The notes below the pieces were generated by a model. It was not told the origin of the DNA. It ran no database searches and saw only the letters and a program-made list of their open reading frames with translations. Below, piece after piece: positions 47,474 to 55,779 of a DNA stretch of 64,000 nt (position 1 is its first letter; each line of letters starts with the position of its first letter). The stretch spans positions 1 through 64,000 of the forward strand of contig JBLNCE010000085.1 of NCBI GenBank assembly GCA_050260415.1. The letters run 5' to 3'. The translations under genes were made by a program, and so were the position numbers. Source of the DNA: JBLNCE01 sp050260415 (GTDB lineage Bacteria > Bacillota > UBA4882 > JAAYXC01).

Positions 47474-48949
47474 TTGGCCGCCAAGAGCACCAGGCGTACC
47501 GCGCTGGTCAAAGCGACACTTCGAATCAAGTTTCTAATCCTGCTTCTGTCTACCATGGGGTTTTACACATTATTGCAGAATCTGGCGGAAGAAGTCCTGA
47601 AGAACCCGGTGTTATCCATCCCAATCTCGATCCTGCTCATTCTGGCGGTGGTCGGTTTCTGTACTTGGGCGCTGGACCGTTTCGTCTTGCGCCCGATCTA
47701 CGGTTTCATCACGCTGGCCCGCAGGATGGCGGAGAACGACCTGTCCGCAACCATTGAGATGGTGACGGGGGACGAGTTTGAGGAATTGGCTACCCAAACC
47801 AATACGATGCTCAAGAACATGCGGGCGGTTTTGCAGGAAAACCTGGACGCGGCGGAACGGTTGGCCCTATCCGCGCAGGATATGTCCGGTATGGCCGAGG
47901 AAGCTTACGGCGCCACCCAGGAAATCAGCAGCACGGTTGAGGCAATCGCCAGAGGCACGGAGGAACAATCGGATAACGTAAAGCAATCGGCGGAAGCCGC
48001 CCAGCAAATGGCCGATTCCGCGCAACAAGTGGCCAGCGAGGCGCAGAAAGCAGCGGCCTTGTCGAGCCAGGCAGCCCAACGCGCGCGCGCGGGCGGCGAG
48101 ATCGTGGAACAGGTTCGCGCCATGATGTTCCAAGTCAAGGAATCGGTGGATAAATCGGCGGATGTTGTACGTTCACTCGGTTTACGGTCGCAGGAGATCG
48201 GCAAGATCATCGATGTGATGCGGGGCATCTCGAGACAGACGAACCTGCTGGCGCTGAACGCGGCCATTGAGGCGGCACGGGCCGGTGAACACGGCCGGGG
48301 CTTTTCCGTCGTTGCGGATGAGGTCCGCGCCCTTGCCGAACAGTCGACCAGTTCCGCCATACAGATTATCGGCCTCATCAACGAGATCCAGAACGAAACC
48401 AAGAACGCCGTCTCGACCATGGAAGTTGGTACCGCGGTCGTGGAAGAGGGCGCCAAGATGGCGACCTATGCCAGCCAGGCGTTCAATGAGATCCTCCATT
48501 CGGTCAACCAAACCGTGAACACGGTGCAGGAGATCGCCGCCGCCTCTCAGGAACAGGCGGCGAGCAGCGAAGAAATGACGGTAACCATGGAGGGCGTGGC
48601 GGCGATCGCGGCCCAGAACGCCACCGGTTCCCAACAGGTGGCGGCGGCCACCCAGGAACAGCGAACCAACGTCGAGAATCTGGTGGTTTCCTCGAACTCA
48701 CTGGCGGAAATGGCGGACAGGCTCACGTCGATGGTCGGCCGGTTCAAGGTCAACCCGAACTTCCAGCGTTGCTGGCGCGTCATGGACTGCAACTTTGTCA
48801 ACTGCCCGGCCTATCAGGCACGTGAGGAAAAGTGCTGGATGATCCCGAATACGCTGTGCAATGACGGGATTCCTAACGGCACCGTGATCGAGAAGCGCCG
48901 CCGCTGCCATCAATGCGAGGTCTTCCGCATCAATACCTCGCTTGGCTAA
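47474..48949 (+). CDS. Methyl-accepting chemotaxis-type protein with C-terminal two-CW Cys-rich domain
   Basis: TTG 47474 follows GGAGGGATC. 491 residues. Two hydrophobic segments close together (~22-38 and ~50-70) leave almost no extracytoplasmic loop, so it does not have an external ligand domain. A HAMP domain (~72-122) and an MCP signalling domain follow, with the hairpin tip NLLALNAAIEAARAGEHGRG near 255. The last ~55 residues are Cys-rich: CWRVMDCNFVNCPAYQ, CWMIPNTLC, CHQCEVF. Such CW-type tails occur in chemoreceptors of anaerobes and may bind metal or sense redox state. No che genes in the window. Signalling domain certain, sensory role inferred. Confidence 0.9.
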   Translation: MAAKSTRRTALVKATLRIKFLILLLSTMGFYTLLQNLAEEVLKNPVLSIPISILLILAVVGFCTWALDRFVLRPIYGFITLARRMAENDLSATIEMVTGDEFEELATQTNTMLKNMRAVLQENLDAAERLALSAQDMSGMAEEAYGATQEISSTVEAIARGTEEQSDNVKQSAEAAQQMADSAQQVASEAQKAAALSSQAAQRARAGGEIVEQVRAMMFQVKESVDKSADVVRSLGLRSQEIGKIIDVMRGISRQTNLLALNAAIEAARAGEHGRGFSVVADEVRALAEQSTSSAIQIIGLINEIQNETKNAVSTMEVGTAVVEEGAKMATYASQAFNEILHSVNQTVNTVQEIAAASQEQAASSEEMTVTMEGVAAIAAQNATGSQQVAAATQEQRTNVENLVVSSNSLAEMADRLTSMVGRFKVNPNFQRCWRVMDCNFVNCPAYQAREEKCWMIPNTLCNDGIPNGTVIEKRRRCHQCEVFRINTSLG

Positions 48950-48974
48950 GAGGGCCTGCCGAAACCTGGTTTTC

Positions 48975-49005
48975 AGCCGATGCATCCGCATCGGCTTCTT
49001 CTTCG
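48975..49005 (+). terminator. Terminator after the chemoreceptor gene
   Basis: AGCCGATGC-ATCC-GCATCGGCT followed by TCTTCTTC. Nine perfect pairs. Confidence 0.8.
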
Positions 49006-49094
49006 CGTTTAGCTTTTCGGCGCATTGCGATACGCCCCAAATCGAGCAGTATTAGGCCTGAGGTTTTCAAAATGCAGGTTCCAGGGAGGTCGCC

Positions 49095-49493
49095 ATGGAA
49101 ACCGTCAGCAACACCGGTTGCTTTGCTTGCGGTGTCGGCAATCCAATCGGCCTTGGGCTGAAATTCCTCCGGCGGGATGGCTCGGTCCATGCCGCCTTCA
49201 CCCCTCTACCGTGGCATCAGGGTTTTGACGGCTTGGTGCACGGCGGGATCATCGCCACGCTGCTCGATGAGGCGATGGCGCATGCGTTGCTGGCGCATGG
49301 AATCAAGGGCGTGACCGGCAAGCTCATGCTAAGATTCAGGGCGCCGCTGCGAGTCGGGACGCCGGTTATTGTCACGGCAGGTATCAGCGCCGATCGGGGG
49401 CGAATCGTCGAGACCCGCGCGGAGATCAGAGCCGCGGCGGCCAGCATCGCAACGGCCGAGGCTCTTTTTGCCGTTCAACATCGGGAGGGATGA
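49095..49493 (+). CDS. PaaI-family hotdog thioesterase
   Basis: ATG 49095 follows CAGGGAGGTC. 132 residues. Features: CFACGVGNPIGLGLKF near the start, HQGFDGLVHGGIIATLLDEA with the catalytic HGG and Asp/Glu of the hotdog fold, and the closing strand region (MLRFRAPLRVGTPVIVTAGI). Members hydrolyse acyl-CoA thioesters; the substrate is unknown. An HD-domain gene follows six bases on. Confidence 0.88.
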   Translation: METVSNTGCFACGVGNPIGLGLKFLRRDGSVHAAFTPLPWHQGFDGLVHGGIIATLLDEAMAHALLAHGIKGVTGKLMLRFRAPLRVGTPVIVTAGISADRGRIVETRAEIRAAAASIATAEALFAVQHREG

Positions 49494-49498
49494 CGTAG

Positions 49499-50047
49499 AT
49501 GGATCGGGAACAGGCACTGGCTTTGATGCGGGCCAAGACGGAGAAACCGAATCTCCGAAAGCATATGCTGGCGACGGAGGCGGTCATGCGGGAGTTGGCG
49601 CGGCAGTTGGGCGCGGAGGTGGAACTCTTCGGCATGGTTGGACTCCTGCACGACCTGGACTACGATCAGACACTCGACAAGCCCGACGAACATGGGTTGC
49701 GCGCCGCGGATGAGTTGGCGCGGCTCGGCTATCCCGACGAAGTCGTCGCCGCGGTCAGGGCCCACAATCCGGCCAATACCCATCGGGAATCCCTGCTCGA
49801 CCGGGCGCTGCACGCGGTCGATCCCCTGACGGGGCTGATCGTCGCCGCGGCCCTCATTACGCCGGCGAAGAAACTCTCCGCCATCGACGGCGGTTTCGTG
49901 CTCAACCGGATGGGAGAGAAGGGATTCGCCCGCGGAGCGAACCGTGAACAAATAAGGTCCTGTGAGGCGTTCGGGCTTCCCCTGGCCGATTTCCTTGCCC
50001 TGGGTGTCCGCGCCATGCAAGGCATCGCCGCCGAGCTCGGCCTCTAG
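49499..50047 (+). CDS. HD-domain phosphohydrolase
   Basis: ATG 49499 follows GGGAGGGATG. 182 residues. KHMLATEAVMRELARQLG gives the first His, FGMVGLLHDLDYD the HD pair, and later RAHNP with another His and LHAVDPLTGLI with the final Asp: the full metal site of the HD superfamily. This is the HDIG subfamily found widely in Clostridia, with proposed nucleotide or phosphoester substrates. It is likely in an operon with the thioesterase. Confidence 0.88.
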   Translation: MDREQALALMRAKTEKPNLRKHMLATEAVMRELARQLGAEVELFGMVGLLHDLDYDQTLDKPDEHGLRAADELARLGYPDEVVAAVRAHNPANTHRESLLDRALHAVDPLTGLIVAAALITPAKKLSAIDGGFVLNRMGEKGFARGANREQIRSCEAFGLPLADFLALGVRAMQGIAAELGL

Positions 50048-50171
50048 GAGGCTGCTGCAAAGGAGAACCCCGAGAATCCTTTGGGATGAGCAAAGGTTGA
50101 TAATGCCCCGGCCCCCATAAGGATCGACGGCCCTGGGAACAATAATCAAAACTGCCCTGGGAGGAGAAAAG

Positions 50172-50420
50172 ATGAATCAACAACATATCCACTGCAGCGT
50201 CAATAATTGCCACTACTGGAAAAACGGCAACATGTGCGACGCGAATGAGATCGTAGTGGTTTCCGATCGTTTTGGCGCGCAGCAACCGGATACCGTCGAT
50301 GCGAAGATGGCCGGTAAATTCGCCCCGACGCCGGTCGACAAGTGCATGGATACGTGCTGTAAAACCTTCGTCCCCGAAGGTTCCAGCAAGATCGGCGTGG
50401 ACGGGGTAAAGCTCATCTAG
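50172..50420 (+). CDS. DUF1540-domain protein
   Basis: ATG 50172 follows GGGAGGAGAAAAG. 82 residues with the Cys pattern of DUF1540: CSVNNCHYWKNGNMCDAN near the start and CMDTCCKTF near the end. Small, Cys-rich, typical of spore-forming Firmicutes; probably metal-binding, function unknown. A bidirectional terminator separates it from the leftward anti-sigma gene. Confidence 0.88.
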   Translation: MNQQHIHCSVNNCHYWKNGNMCDANEIVVVSDRFGAQQPDTVDAKMAGKFAPTPVDKCMDTCCKTFVPEGSSKIGVDGVKLI

Positions 50421-50450
50421 GCGCGGACCGGCGGCCGACATGTATGTAAC

Positions 50451-50482
50451 AAGAAGCCCCGCTTGCTGAGGCGGGGCTTCTT
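50451..50482. terminator. Bidirectional terminator
   Basis: AAGAAGCCCCGC/GCGGGGCTTCTT with an eight-base loop, twelve perfect pairs. It lies between convergent genes and has T-rich 3' sides on both strands. Confidence 0.88.
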
Positions 50483-50492
50483 GCTGGCGACG

Positions 50493-50909
50493 TCAAGGAC
50501 CGATGCGGTCCACGCTGACCCAGCTTGTATCCGGCAAGAGAGGGAGGGGATTGCTATAGTTCGGACTCGCGCGCCTCTGCGGCAGGAGCAGCCAGGAGGA
50601 CAACCCGAAGAGGAGCAGGAGGGCGGCAACCGCGCAGGTCCGCCTGAACCAAGGCTGCTGCCAGGCAAGAACGGGGGCTTCCGCGGGCGCGTTCGCCGCC
50701 AATTGGGCCCGCAACCATGGAATAACGGAGGGGATTGCCGGCACACTTAAGTAACTGAGAGTCGCTTTAAGTTCCTCCAGCTCACGCATTTCTTCCGTGC
50801 ACTCACTGCAACCCATCAAGTGTAAACGAAGCTGCCGGCGCTCTTCTGGCGACAGCTCGCGGTCCAGGTACGCCGAGAGCAGGCTGCTCGCCTTCTGACA
50901 ATTCATCAA
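50493..50909 (-). CDS. Anti-sigma factor with zinc-finger (zf-HC2) domain
   Basis: 138 residues from ATG 50909; its start overlaps the sigma-factor stop by four bases (ATGA). The N-terminus has the H-x3-C-x2-C anti-sigma site (LHLMGCSECTEEM, with an earlier Cys in MNCQKAS). One membrane segment lies near 88-108 (CAVAALLLLFGLSSWLLL), and the ~30-residue tail would be outside. It should hold the ECF sigma factor at the membrane until envelope stress. Confidence 0.88.
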   Translation of the reverse strand: MMNCQKASSLLSAYLDRELSPEERRQLRLHLMGCSECTEEMRELEELKATLSYLSVPAIPSVIPWLRAQLAANAPAEAPVLAWQQPWFRRTCAVAALLLLFGLSSWLLLPQRRASPNYSNPLPLLPDTSWVSVDRIGP

Positions 50910-51511
50910 GACCGGCCGACCTCCTTTCGTACTTCAGCCAGATATGGACGAAGCCTGTCCCGTAGCAGCCGGCGGCCCCGGTGGATTCTGGAGCGCACGG
51001 TGCCGATCGAACAGTTCATGATCTGGGAGATTTCCTCGTAGGACAGGCCCTGAATGTCGCATAGCACAACCGCGGTACGGAAGTCGACCGGCAAGTTGGC
51101 TAGAGCGGATTTTACTTCCCGGTGAAACTCCTGTGTGAGCGCCAGATCCTCGGGGTTGTTGCGCTGATCGGGGATCTCTCTCTGGATCTCACTGTCTTCC
51201 GCCGCAATCGGTTCGTCCAAGGAAGCCAAGTGAATCTGCGCGCGCTTGCGGTGGCGGTATCCGTCGACGAACAAGTGATAGACGATGCGGTAAACCCAGC
51301 GGTCGAAGGCTGTGCCGGGCGAGAACCGCTCGAAAGAACGATAGGCGCGCAACAGCGATTCCTGCAACAAGTCCTCGGCATCCTGCTCATTGCCGGTCAG
51401 GCGCAAGGCGAAGTGGTAAAGGGCACGTTGGTGCGTCCGGACCAGACTCTCAAAATGCGCCCATCGATCGTGCGGCGTTCCGGTCAACGTGAGGTAGTCT
51501 GTCTGTTCCAT
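50906..51511 (-). CDS. ECF-type sigma-70 factor
   Basis: 201 residues from ATG 51511. Region 2 has the DAEDLLQESLLRAYRSFERF and FDRWVYRIVYHLFVDGYRHR core; region 4 has LPVDFRTAVVLCDIQGLSYE, then EISQIMNCSIGTVRSRIHRG. This is a SigW/RpoE-like ECF factor. A good sigma-A promoter is upstream (51539-51567), so it may be made constitutively and controlled by the anti-sigma. The HtrA protease gene lies just upstream on the same strand. Confidence 0.92.
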   Translation of the reverse strand: MEQTDYLTLTGTPHDRWAHFESLVRTHQRALYHFALRLTGNEQDAEDLLQESLLRAYRSFERFSPGTAFDRWVYRIVYHLFVDGYRHRKRAQIHLASLDEPIAAEDSEIQREIPDQRNNPEDLALTQEFHREVKSALANLPVDFRTAVVLCDIQGLSYEEISQIMNCSIGTVRSRIHRGRRLLRDRLRPYLAEVRKEVGRS

Positions 51512-51538
51512 GCACTCACCCCTCTTTGTCTGCCGCCT

Positions 51539-51567
51539 ATTCTAGGCCAATCACCACGCGATGTCAA
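51539..51567 (-). promoter_or_regulatory. Sigma-A-type promoter of the ECF sigma gene
   Basis: On the - strand TTGACA (51567-51562), 17-base spacer, TAGAAT (51544-51539). It partly follows the HtrA stop codon by eight bases or more. Confidence 0.75.
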
Positions 51568-51574
51568 GAACCGC

Positions 51575-52738
51575 TCAACCCGCTTCGGCGGGCATGGACC
51601 CCAGTCTGACCCGCAAGGTCACAACCCGGCCGGCCCGTTTGACGGAGAGATCCACGGCCTGCCCGACTTTGAGCCCGCGCACCAGTCTCTGCAACTGGGC
51701 GGCGGTCTTGATTCGCTGCCTGTTCAGGGAGATGATTACGTCGAGTCTTTCGAGTCCGGCTTGCTCCGCGGGGCTGCCGGGTACGACCTCGGCGACGAAC
51801 ACCCCTTCTTGGCCCAGATTATACTCTCCCCGGGCCTCGGGAGTGAGATCGCTCAGATCTCCCATGGCTATACCCAGCCAAGGTCGGGCAGAAGCGCTCT
51901 CGACCGCGGGGGCGCGACCGGAGAGCAAGTCAGGGAGGCGATCCTGCGCAACCTTTATCGGGATGGCAAAACCCATACCTTGCGCGTCCGCTACGATTGC
52001 CTCGTTGATCCCGACTACCCTTCCCTCCAGATCCACAAGCGGCCCGCCACTGTTGCCGGGATTGATGGCGGCGTCGGTCTGTATCAGATAGCCGTTCTTT
52101 TCCGGGTTCTCGAGTGAACGGTTGAGGGCGCTTACGATCCCGGCGGTGACGGTATAGTGGTAACCCAAGGGATTGCCGATGGCCAGGACCCACTGGCCGG
52201 CTTCGAGGCGATCGGAGTCACCGAAAGTGACCGCCGGTAGTCCTTGGGCCTCGATCTTGATGACCGCCAGGTCCATCTCGCGGTCGAGCCCGACGACCCG
52301 CGCGGAGAATTTACGTTTATCCGCCAAGGTTACCGAAAGCTTCTGGGCACCTTCGACCACATGGGCGTTGGTCAGGATATGGCCGTCGGCGCGGAACACG
52401 AAGCCCGAGCCCGTGCCCTTCCTGATCCGCGGCCGAAAGAACTCCCTAAAGGGCGAGAGGAAGGGGTAGAAGCCCTCATCGAGCGGGGCCGGCTGGATCG
52501 ATTGGACATCGATATAAACCACGGCCGGTTCGATGCGGCGGCGCGCCTCGATAAAGGCATTATCCCCCACCGCGGACCGGGCGGCCGTTCTTATGCCGCT
52601 GCCGCCTTGCACCGGCGCGGAAATCGAGCCGCGTTCGCCCAGGCGCGCCATGGTTAGAAAAACCGCTGAGGTCGTCAAGGAACTGACGACGGCCACCAAC
52701 ACCAGAGGTAAATATTTACGCCATCCGGCATCAGTCAT
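51575..52738 (-). CDS. HtrA/DegP-type serine protease (S1C)
   Basis: 387 residues from ATG 52738. One N-terminal membrane segment (~9-30), then a trypsin-like domain with the complete triad: His in LTNAHVVEGA, Asp in DREMDLAVIKIE, Ser in INPGNSGGPLVDL. A single PDZ domain follows (~285-380; WLGIAMGDL, GVFVAEVVPGSPAEQAGL). These proteases degrade misfolded exported proteins. Lying before an ECF sigma/anti-sigma pair, it may be the module's effector or regulate the anti-sigma. Confidence 0.93.
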   Translation of the reverse strand: MTDAGWRKYLPLVLVAVVSSLTTSAVFLTMARLGERGSISAPVQGGSGIRTAARSAVGDNAFIEARRRIEPAVVYIDVQSIQPAPLDEGFYPFLSPFREFFRPRIRKGTGSGFVFRADGHILTNAHVVEGAQKLSVTLADKRKFSARVVGLDREMDLAVIKIEAQGLPAVTFGDSDRLEAGQWVLAIGNPLGYHYTVTAGIVSALNRSLENPEKNGYLIQTDAAINPGNSGGPLVDLEGRVVGINEAIVADAQGMGFAIPIKVAQDRLPDLLSGRAPAVESASARPWLGIAMGDLSDLTPEARGEYNLGQEGVFVAEVVPGSPAEQAGLERLDVIISLNRQRIKTAAQLQRLVRGLKVGQAVDLSVKRAGRVVTLRVRLGSMPAEAG

Positions 52739-53214
52739 CCAGGGTGTCCCCCTTTACCAGAAACGTCTTGCCGAGCACATAACCCGGATATGGATAGCGC
52801 GTTGTCCGCCGCGGCTTTCGCGCGGGCGCCCGTACATGTCAAAGCCGCAGGAAAATGCATGTCTGATGTCCGCTTTCGAACCGGCGATCTGGAGCCGGCG
52901 TCTATCCTAACTGCAGAAACGGGTGTCTGGGGTAAAAGTTCCCGTTGCCAACCAATGCCACTTTTTTTGCAGTCACAAGAAGGAGTTTACTCAATTGGGT
53001 GGAATACTAGGATCTGTATTTTGATATGCCTCTTTAAGCAGGGTTTTCTGATCAGTTCCTCTTCCACGTCCAACCCGCATTGTCGCCGGTTCCGAATGGC
53101 GTTCGACGAATTTTCCGAATTGATCCAGGCACTGACCCGACGGGGCGGTTCGCGTAGTAACCATGGAAAGTTTTGCATTGTCGCGAATTTTCGGAAGCCG
53201 GGAGGATCCCCTGG
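52739..53214. other. Divergent region between htrA-like and yicC genes
   Basis: 476 bases that must hold two promoters. Open frames here have neither ribosome sites nor recognisable products. A T8 run lies near 52965-52972, and AAGGAG near 52981-52986 stands before no useful start. Nothing else is supported. Confidence 0.45.
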
Positions 53215-54093
53215 ATGGCTTTGAGTATGACCGGTTTCGGCCGCGGTATCTTTGCAAATGAGCTCTTTGCCATCCGGATCGAGTTACGCGCGGTTAATCA
53301 TCGGTATCTCGAGATCTCGCTGCGGTTGCCCCGCAGTTTAGGGCAGTTTGAAGATCGTCTCCGGCGCCTGATCGGCACCCGACTCAGCCGGGGGAAAGTC
53401 GATGTCTCCTGTCACTTTGAGGTGCTCGGCGCCGAGGGTACCCGCGTCCGCTTGGACAAGGGTCTGGCGATCGGCTATCATAACGCGCTTCAGGAACTTG
53501 CCGCGCTATTCGGATTACCGGGGGAATACCGGCTCGACAGTTTCATGCAACTGCCCGATCTATTCTTGACGGAGCCGGTGGATTTCGATCAGGAACTGCT
53601 TTGGGAGGGAATCTCCCAAGCACTGGCAAGCGGCCTGGCCGAGTTGACGGCCATGAGACGCGCCGAAGGGGAGAAGCTCGTCCGCGACCTGGTGGAGCGG
53701 GTGGATACGGTGGCGATGCACACGGACGCCATCGAAGGACGCGCGCCGCTCGTTCCGGAGACATATCGCGCCCAACTGCAGCGCCGGCTGAGCGAGGTTC
53801 TCGGGCAAGCCGCCGTCGATGAAGTCAGGCTGGCGCAGGAAGTTGCGCTATTCGCCGACCGCTGCAGCATTACCGAGGAGCTTGTACGGCTCCGGAGCCA
53901 CCTAAGCCAGCTCCGGAGTACGTTGCTAATGGAGGGGGCTCTTGGCCGCAAGGCTGATTTCATCCTGCAGGAGATCACCCGGGAAATTAACACCATCGGC
54001 GCCAAAGCCAACGACCTCACCATCGCGCAAGCGGTCATTGAAGTCAAGACCGAACTGGAAAAGATTCGGGAGCAAGTCCAGAATCTGGAATAG
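53215..54093 (+). CDS. yicC: YicC-family endoribonuclease-like protein
   Basis: ATG 53215 follows GGGAGGATCC. 292 residues starting MALSMTGFGRG, then VNHRYLEISLRLPR, and ending in the conserved DUF1732 part (GRKADFILQEITREINTIGA, KANDLTIAQAVIEVKTELEK). YicC is an RNase family involved in stress and small-RNA turnover; in Clostridia it heads the remA-gmk-rpoZ operon, as here. Spacing to the next gene is 14 bases. Confidence 0.92.
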   Translation: MALSMTGFGRGIFANELFAIRIELRAVNHRYLEISLRLPRSLGQFEDRLRRLIGTRLSRGKVDVSCHFEVLGAEGTRVRLDKGLAIGYHNALQELAALFGLPGEYRLDSFMQLPDLFLTEPVDFDQELLWEGISQALASGLAELTAMRRAEGEKLVRDLVERVDTVAMHTDAIEGRAPLVPETYRAQLQRRLSEVLGQAAVDEVRLAQEVALFADRCSITEELVRLRSHLSQLRSTLLMEGALGRKADFILQEITREINTIGAKANDLTIAQAVIEVKTELEKIREQVQNLE

Positions 54094-54107
54094 GGAGGTG
54101 AAACAAG

Positions 54108-54419
54108 ATGGCCCTTCCCAAATTGAGCTTGGACGAGAAGAAGAAAGCCCTCAAGAAGGCCCAAGAGATCCGCAGCAAGAGAGCAAAGATCCGCCAGAAC
54201 CTCAAGAATGGTAAAATGACCATTCGGCAGGTCCTCGCAGACATCAACGACGATGTGGTGGCGAAGATGCGCGTGGCTTATCTGCTGGAGTCCTTGCCGC
54301 GCATCGGCAAAGTCCGTACGCGCAAGATCATGACCGATATCGGCATCAACGAGACAAGGCGCGTGCAAGGCCTCGGCAACAGGCAGAAGCAGGCGCTGCT
54401 GGAGCGGCTCGGCGACTAG
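54108..54419 (+). CDS. mIHF-type (actinobacterial-type) integration host factor
   Basis: ATG 54108 follows GGGAGGTGAAACA. 103 residues. It resembles mycobacterial IHF (mIHF), a helix-two-turn-helix protein unrelated to the HU/IHF family: LPKLSLDEKKKALKKAQEIR at the start, then VLADINDDVVAKMRVAYLLE, SLPRIGKVRTRKIMTDIGIN and RRVQGLGNRQKQALLERL. The protein binds and bends DNA as a nucleoid factor; the gene next to gmk is the usual position in Actinobacteria and some Clostridia. It is placed between yicC and remA here. Confidence 0.88.
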   Translation: MALPKLSLDEKKKALKKAQEIRSKRAKIRQNLKNGKMTIRQVLADINDDVVAKMRVAYLLESLPRIGKVRTRKIMTDIGINETRRVQGLGNRQKQALLERLGD

Positions 54420-54437
54420 GAAGGAGGCTCCTATGGG

Positions 54438-54704
54438 ATGGACATAAAGCTCATTAATATCGGATTCGGCAATATTGTCGCTGCGAACAGGATTGTGGCC
54501 ATTGTCAGTCCGGAATCCGCACCCATCAAACGCATCATACAGGAAAGCCGCGATCGGGGAATGTTGATCGATGCGACTTACGGCCGACGGACGCGTGCGG
54601 TAATCATTGCTGATAGCGACCACGTCATCCTTTCCGCTGTGCAACCGGAAACAGTCGCACACCGCCTTAGTTCCAAGGAGCCTGCCCTAGATCCTGAAGA
54701 TTAG
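54438..54704 (+). CDS. remA: RemA/DUF370 regulator
   Basis: ATG 54438 follows AAGGAGG. 88 residues: LINIGFGNIVAANRIVAIVS, then SAPIKRIIQESRDRGMLIDA, TYGRRTRAVIIADSDHVILS. These are diagnostic of RemA, the DNA-binding protein that activates matrix-exopolysaccharide genes in Bacillus subtilis. In this organism it could control surface genes such as the DUF11 locus; that is speculation. It sits in the mIHF-remA-gmk order. Confidence 0.95.
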   Translation: MDIKLINIGFGNIVAANRIVAIVSPESAPIKRIIQESRDRGMLIDATYGRRTRAVIIADSDHVILSAVQPETVAHRLSSKEPALDPED

Positions 54705-54730
54705 GCCGGGATTTGCGAGGAGCAATAGCC

Positions 54731-54784
54731 AGTCGTCACGCCGGCTGCCATTAGCGTCATGGTTGCAAGCCGGCGTGAGCGACT
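54731..54784. repeat. REP-like hairpin between remA and gmk (GTCGTCACGCC family)
   Basis: AGTCGTCACGCCGGCT (54731-54746) pairs with AGCCGGCGTGAGCGACT (54768-54784), one bulge or mismatch. Related arms occur at 36666 and 45895. No T run. Confidence 0.6.
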
Positions 54785-54884
54785 TTCAAAGGCGTTTTTC
54801 CGCAAGCGAGTACAACCGGCATGACCGCGCCGATGCGAATCACAAGGCACATCGAATACCGGGACAAAGAGGTTGGTATAGTAC

Positions 54885-55535
54885 GTGGCCCAGGGATTAT
54901 TGGTTGTAGTATCCGGTTGTTCGGGCAGCGGCAAGAACTCGGTCCTGCGTGAATTACTGCAGATCCATCCTGATTTGGTTTATTCCATCTCCGCCACGAC
55001 CAGGCCGCCCCGGCCAGGCGAAATGCACGGGCGGGACTATTTCTTTCTTAGCGGGGAGCAGTTCCAAGCCGCCCTGGCCGCCGGAGATTTCCTCGAATCG
55101 GCCATGGTTTACGGCCATTATTACGGGACGCCTCGCGCCTATATAGAGGAGATGACCTCCCGGCAAAAGGACGTCATCTTGGATCTCGACGTGACCGGGG
55201 CCCTCAATGTACGGGCCAAGAGGCCCGATGCGGTTCTGATCTTCCTCCTGCCGCCTTCCCTTTCGGTATTGCGCACCCGGCTGGTCAACCGGCGCACGGA
55301 CTCGGCGGCCGAGATCGAAAAACGTCTCGCGCATGCCGATATTGAACTCAGCGCCATAAAGAGTTATGATTATGTAGTGGTTAATCGGGATATCAAGGCG
55401 GCGAGCGAACAGATCCGGAGCATCCTGGTGGCTGAGGCATGCGCGGTGCGGCGCCAGGATCTCGCCGGGCTCGTACGTTTGCTGCACGATGAGGAGGCGG
55501 ACCCGGAAACGCATGATCAACCCCCCATTGGATGA
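54885..55535 (+). CDS. gmk: Guanylate kinase
   Basis: 216 residues from GTG 54885. P-loop GCSGSGKNSV, then SATTRPPRPGEMHGRDYFFL (GMP-binding region), DFLESAMVYGHYYGTPRAYI and ILDLDVTGALNVR. It converts GMP to GDP with ATP. The P-loop reads SGSGKNS where most members have SGVGKG[TS], a small departure that keeps the Gly-Lys core. Its C-terminal 20 residues extend past the family norm and overlap rpoZ. Confidence 0.92.
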   Translation: MAQGLLVVVSGCSGSGKNSVLRELLQIHPDLVYSISATTRPPRPGEMHGRDYFFLSGEQFQAALAAGDFLESAMVYGHYYGTPRAYIEEMTSRQKDVILDLDVTGALNVRAKRPDAVLIFLLPPSLSVLRTRLVNRRTDSAAEIEKRLAHADIELSAIKSYDYVVVNRDIKAASEQIRSILVAEACAVRRQDLAGLVRLLHDEEADPETHDQPPIG

Positions 55536-55719
55536 GCTAATCAAGCACGTCGATAGCCGTTACACCCTGGTGGTGGCCGCCGCCAAGCGCGCGCGGCAGC
55601 TGCTCGAGACCAAGGACATCGAGACCGATGCCAAGGTAAGGAAACCGGTGACCATCTCCTTGCAAGAACTGATGGACGGAAAACTGCGATACGAGAGACC
55701 TAAGGGCGGTATCAAGTAG
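55513..55719 (+). CDS. rpoZ: RNA polymerase omega subunit
   Basis: 68 residues from ATG 55513, overlapping gmk by 23 bases. The start MINPPLDELIKHVDSRYTLV and VVAAAKRARQLLE are typical clostridial omega. It aids assembly of RNA polymerase. A terminator follows directly, so much of the transcript may end here. Confidence 0.93.
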   Translation: MINPPLDELIKHVDSRYTLVVAAAKRARQLLETKDIETDAKVRKPVTISLQELMDGKLRYERPKGGIK

Positions 55720-55736
55720 GTAGTAGAGCCCTTGAC

Positions 55737-55765
55737 CTCAGAGCATACGGCTCTGAGTTTTTTTT
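55737..55765 (+). terminator. Intrinsic terminator between rpoZ and coaBC
   Basis: CTCAGAGC-ATACG-GCTCTGAG with a run of about nine T residues. The ribosome site of coaBC (GGAGGTGG) begins right after the T run. A near-perfect terminator inside a normally continuous operon. Confidence 0.85.
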
Positions 55766-55779
55766 GGAGGTGGCTTAGC

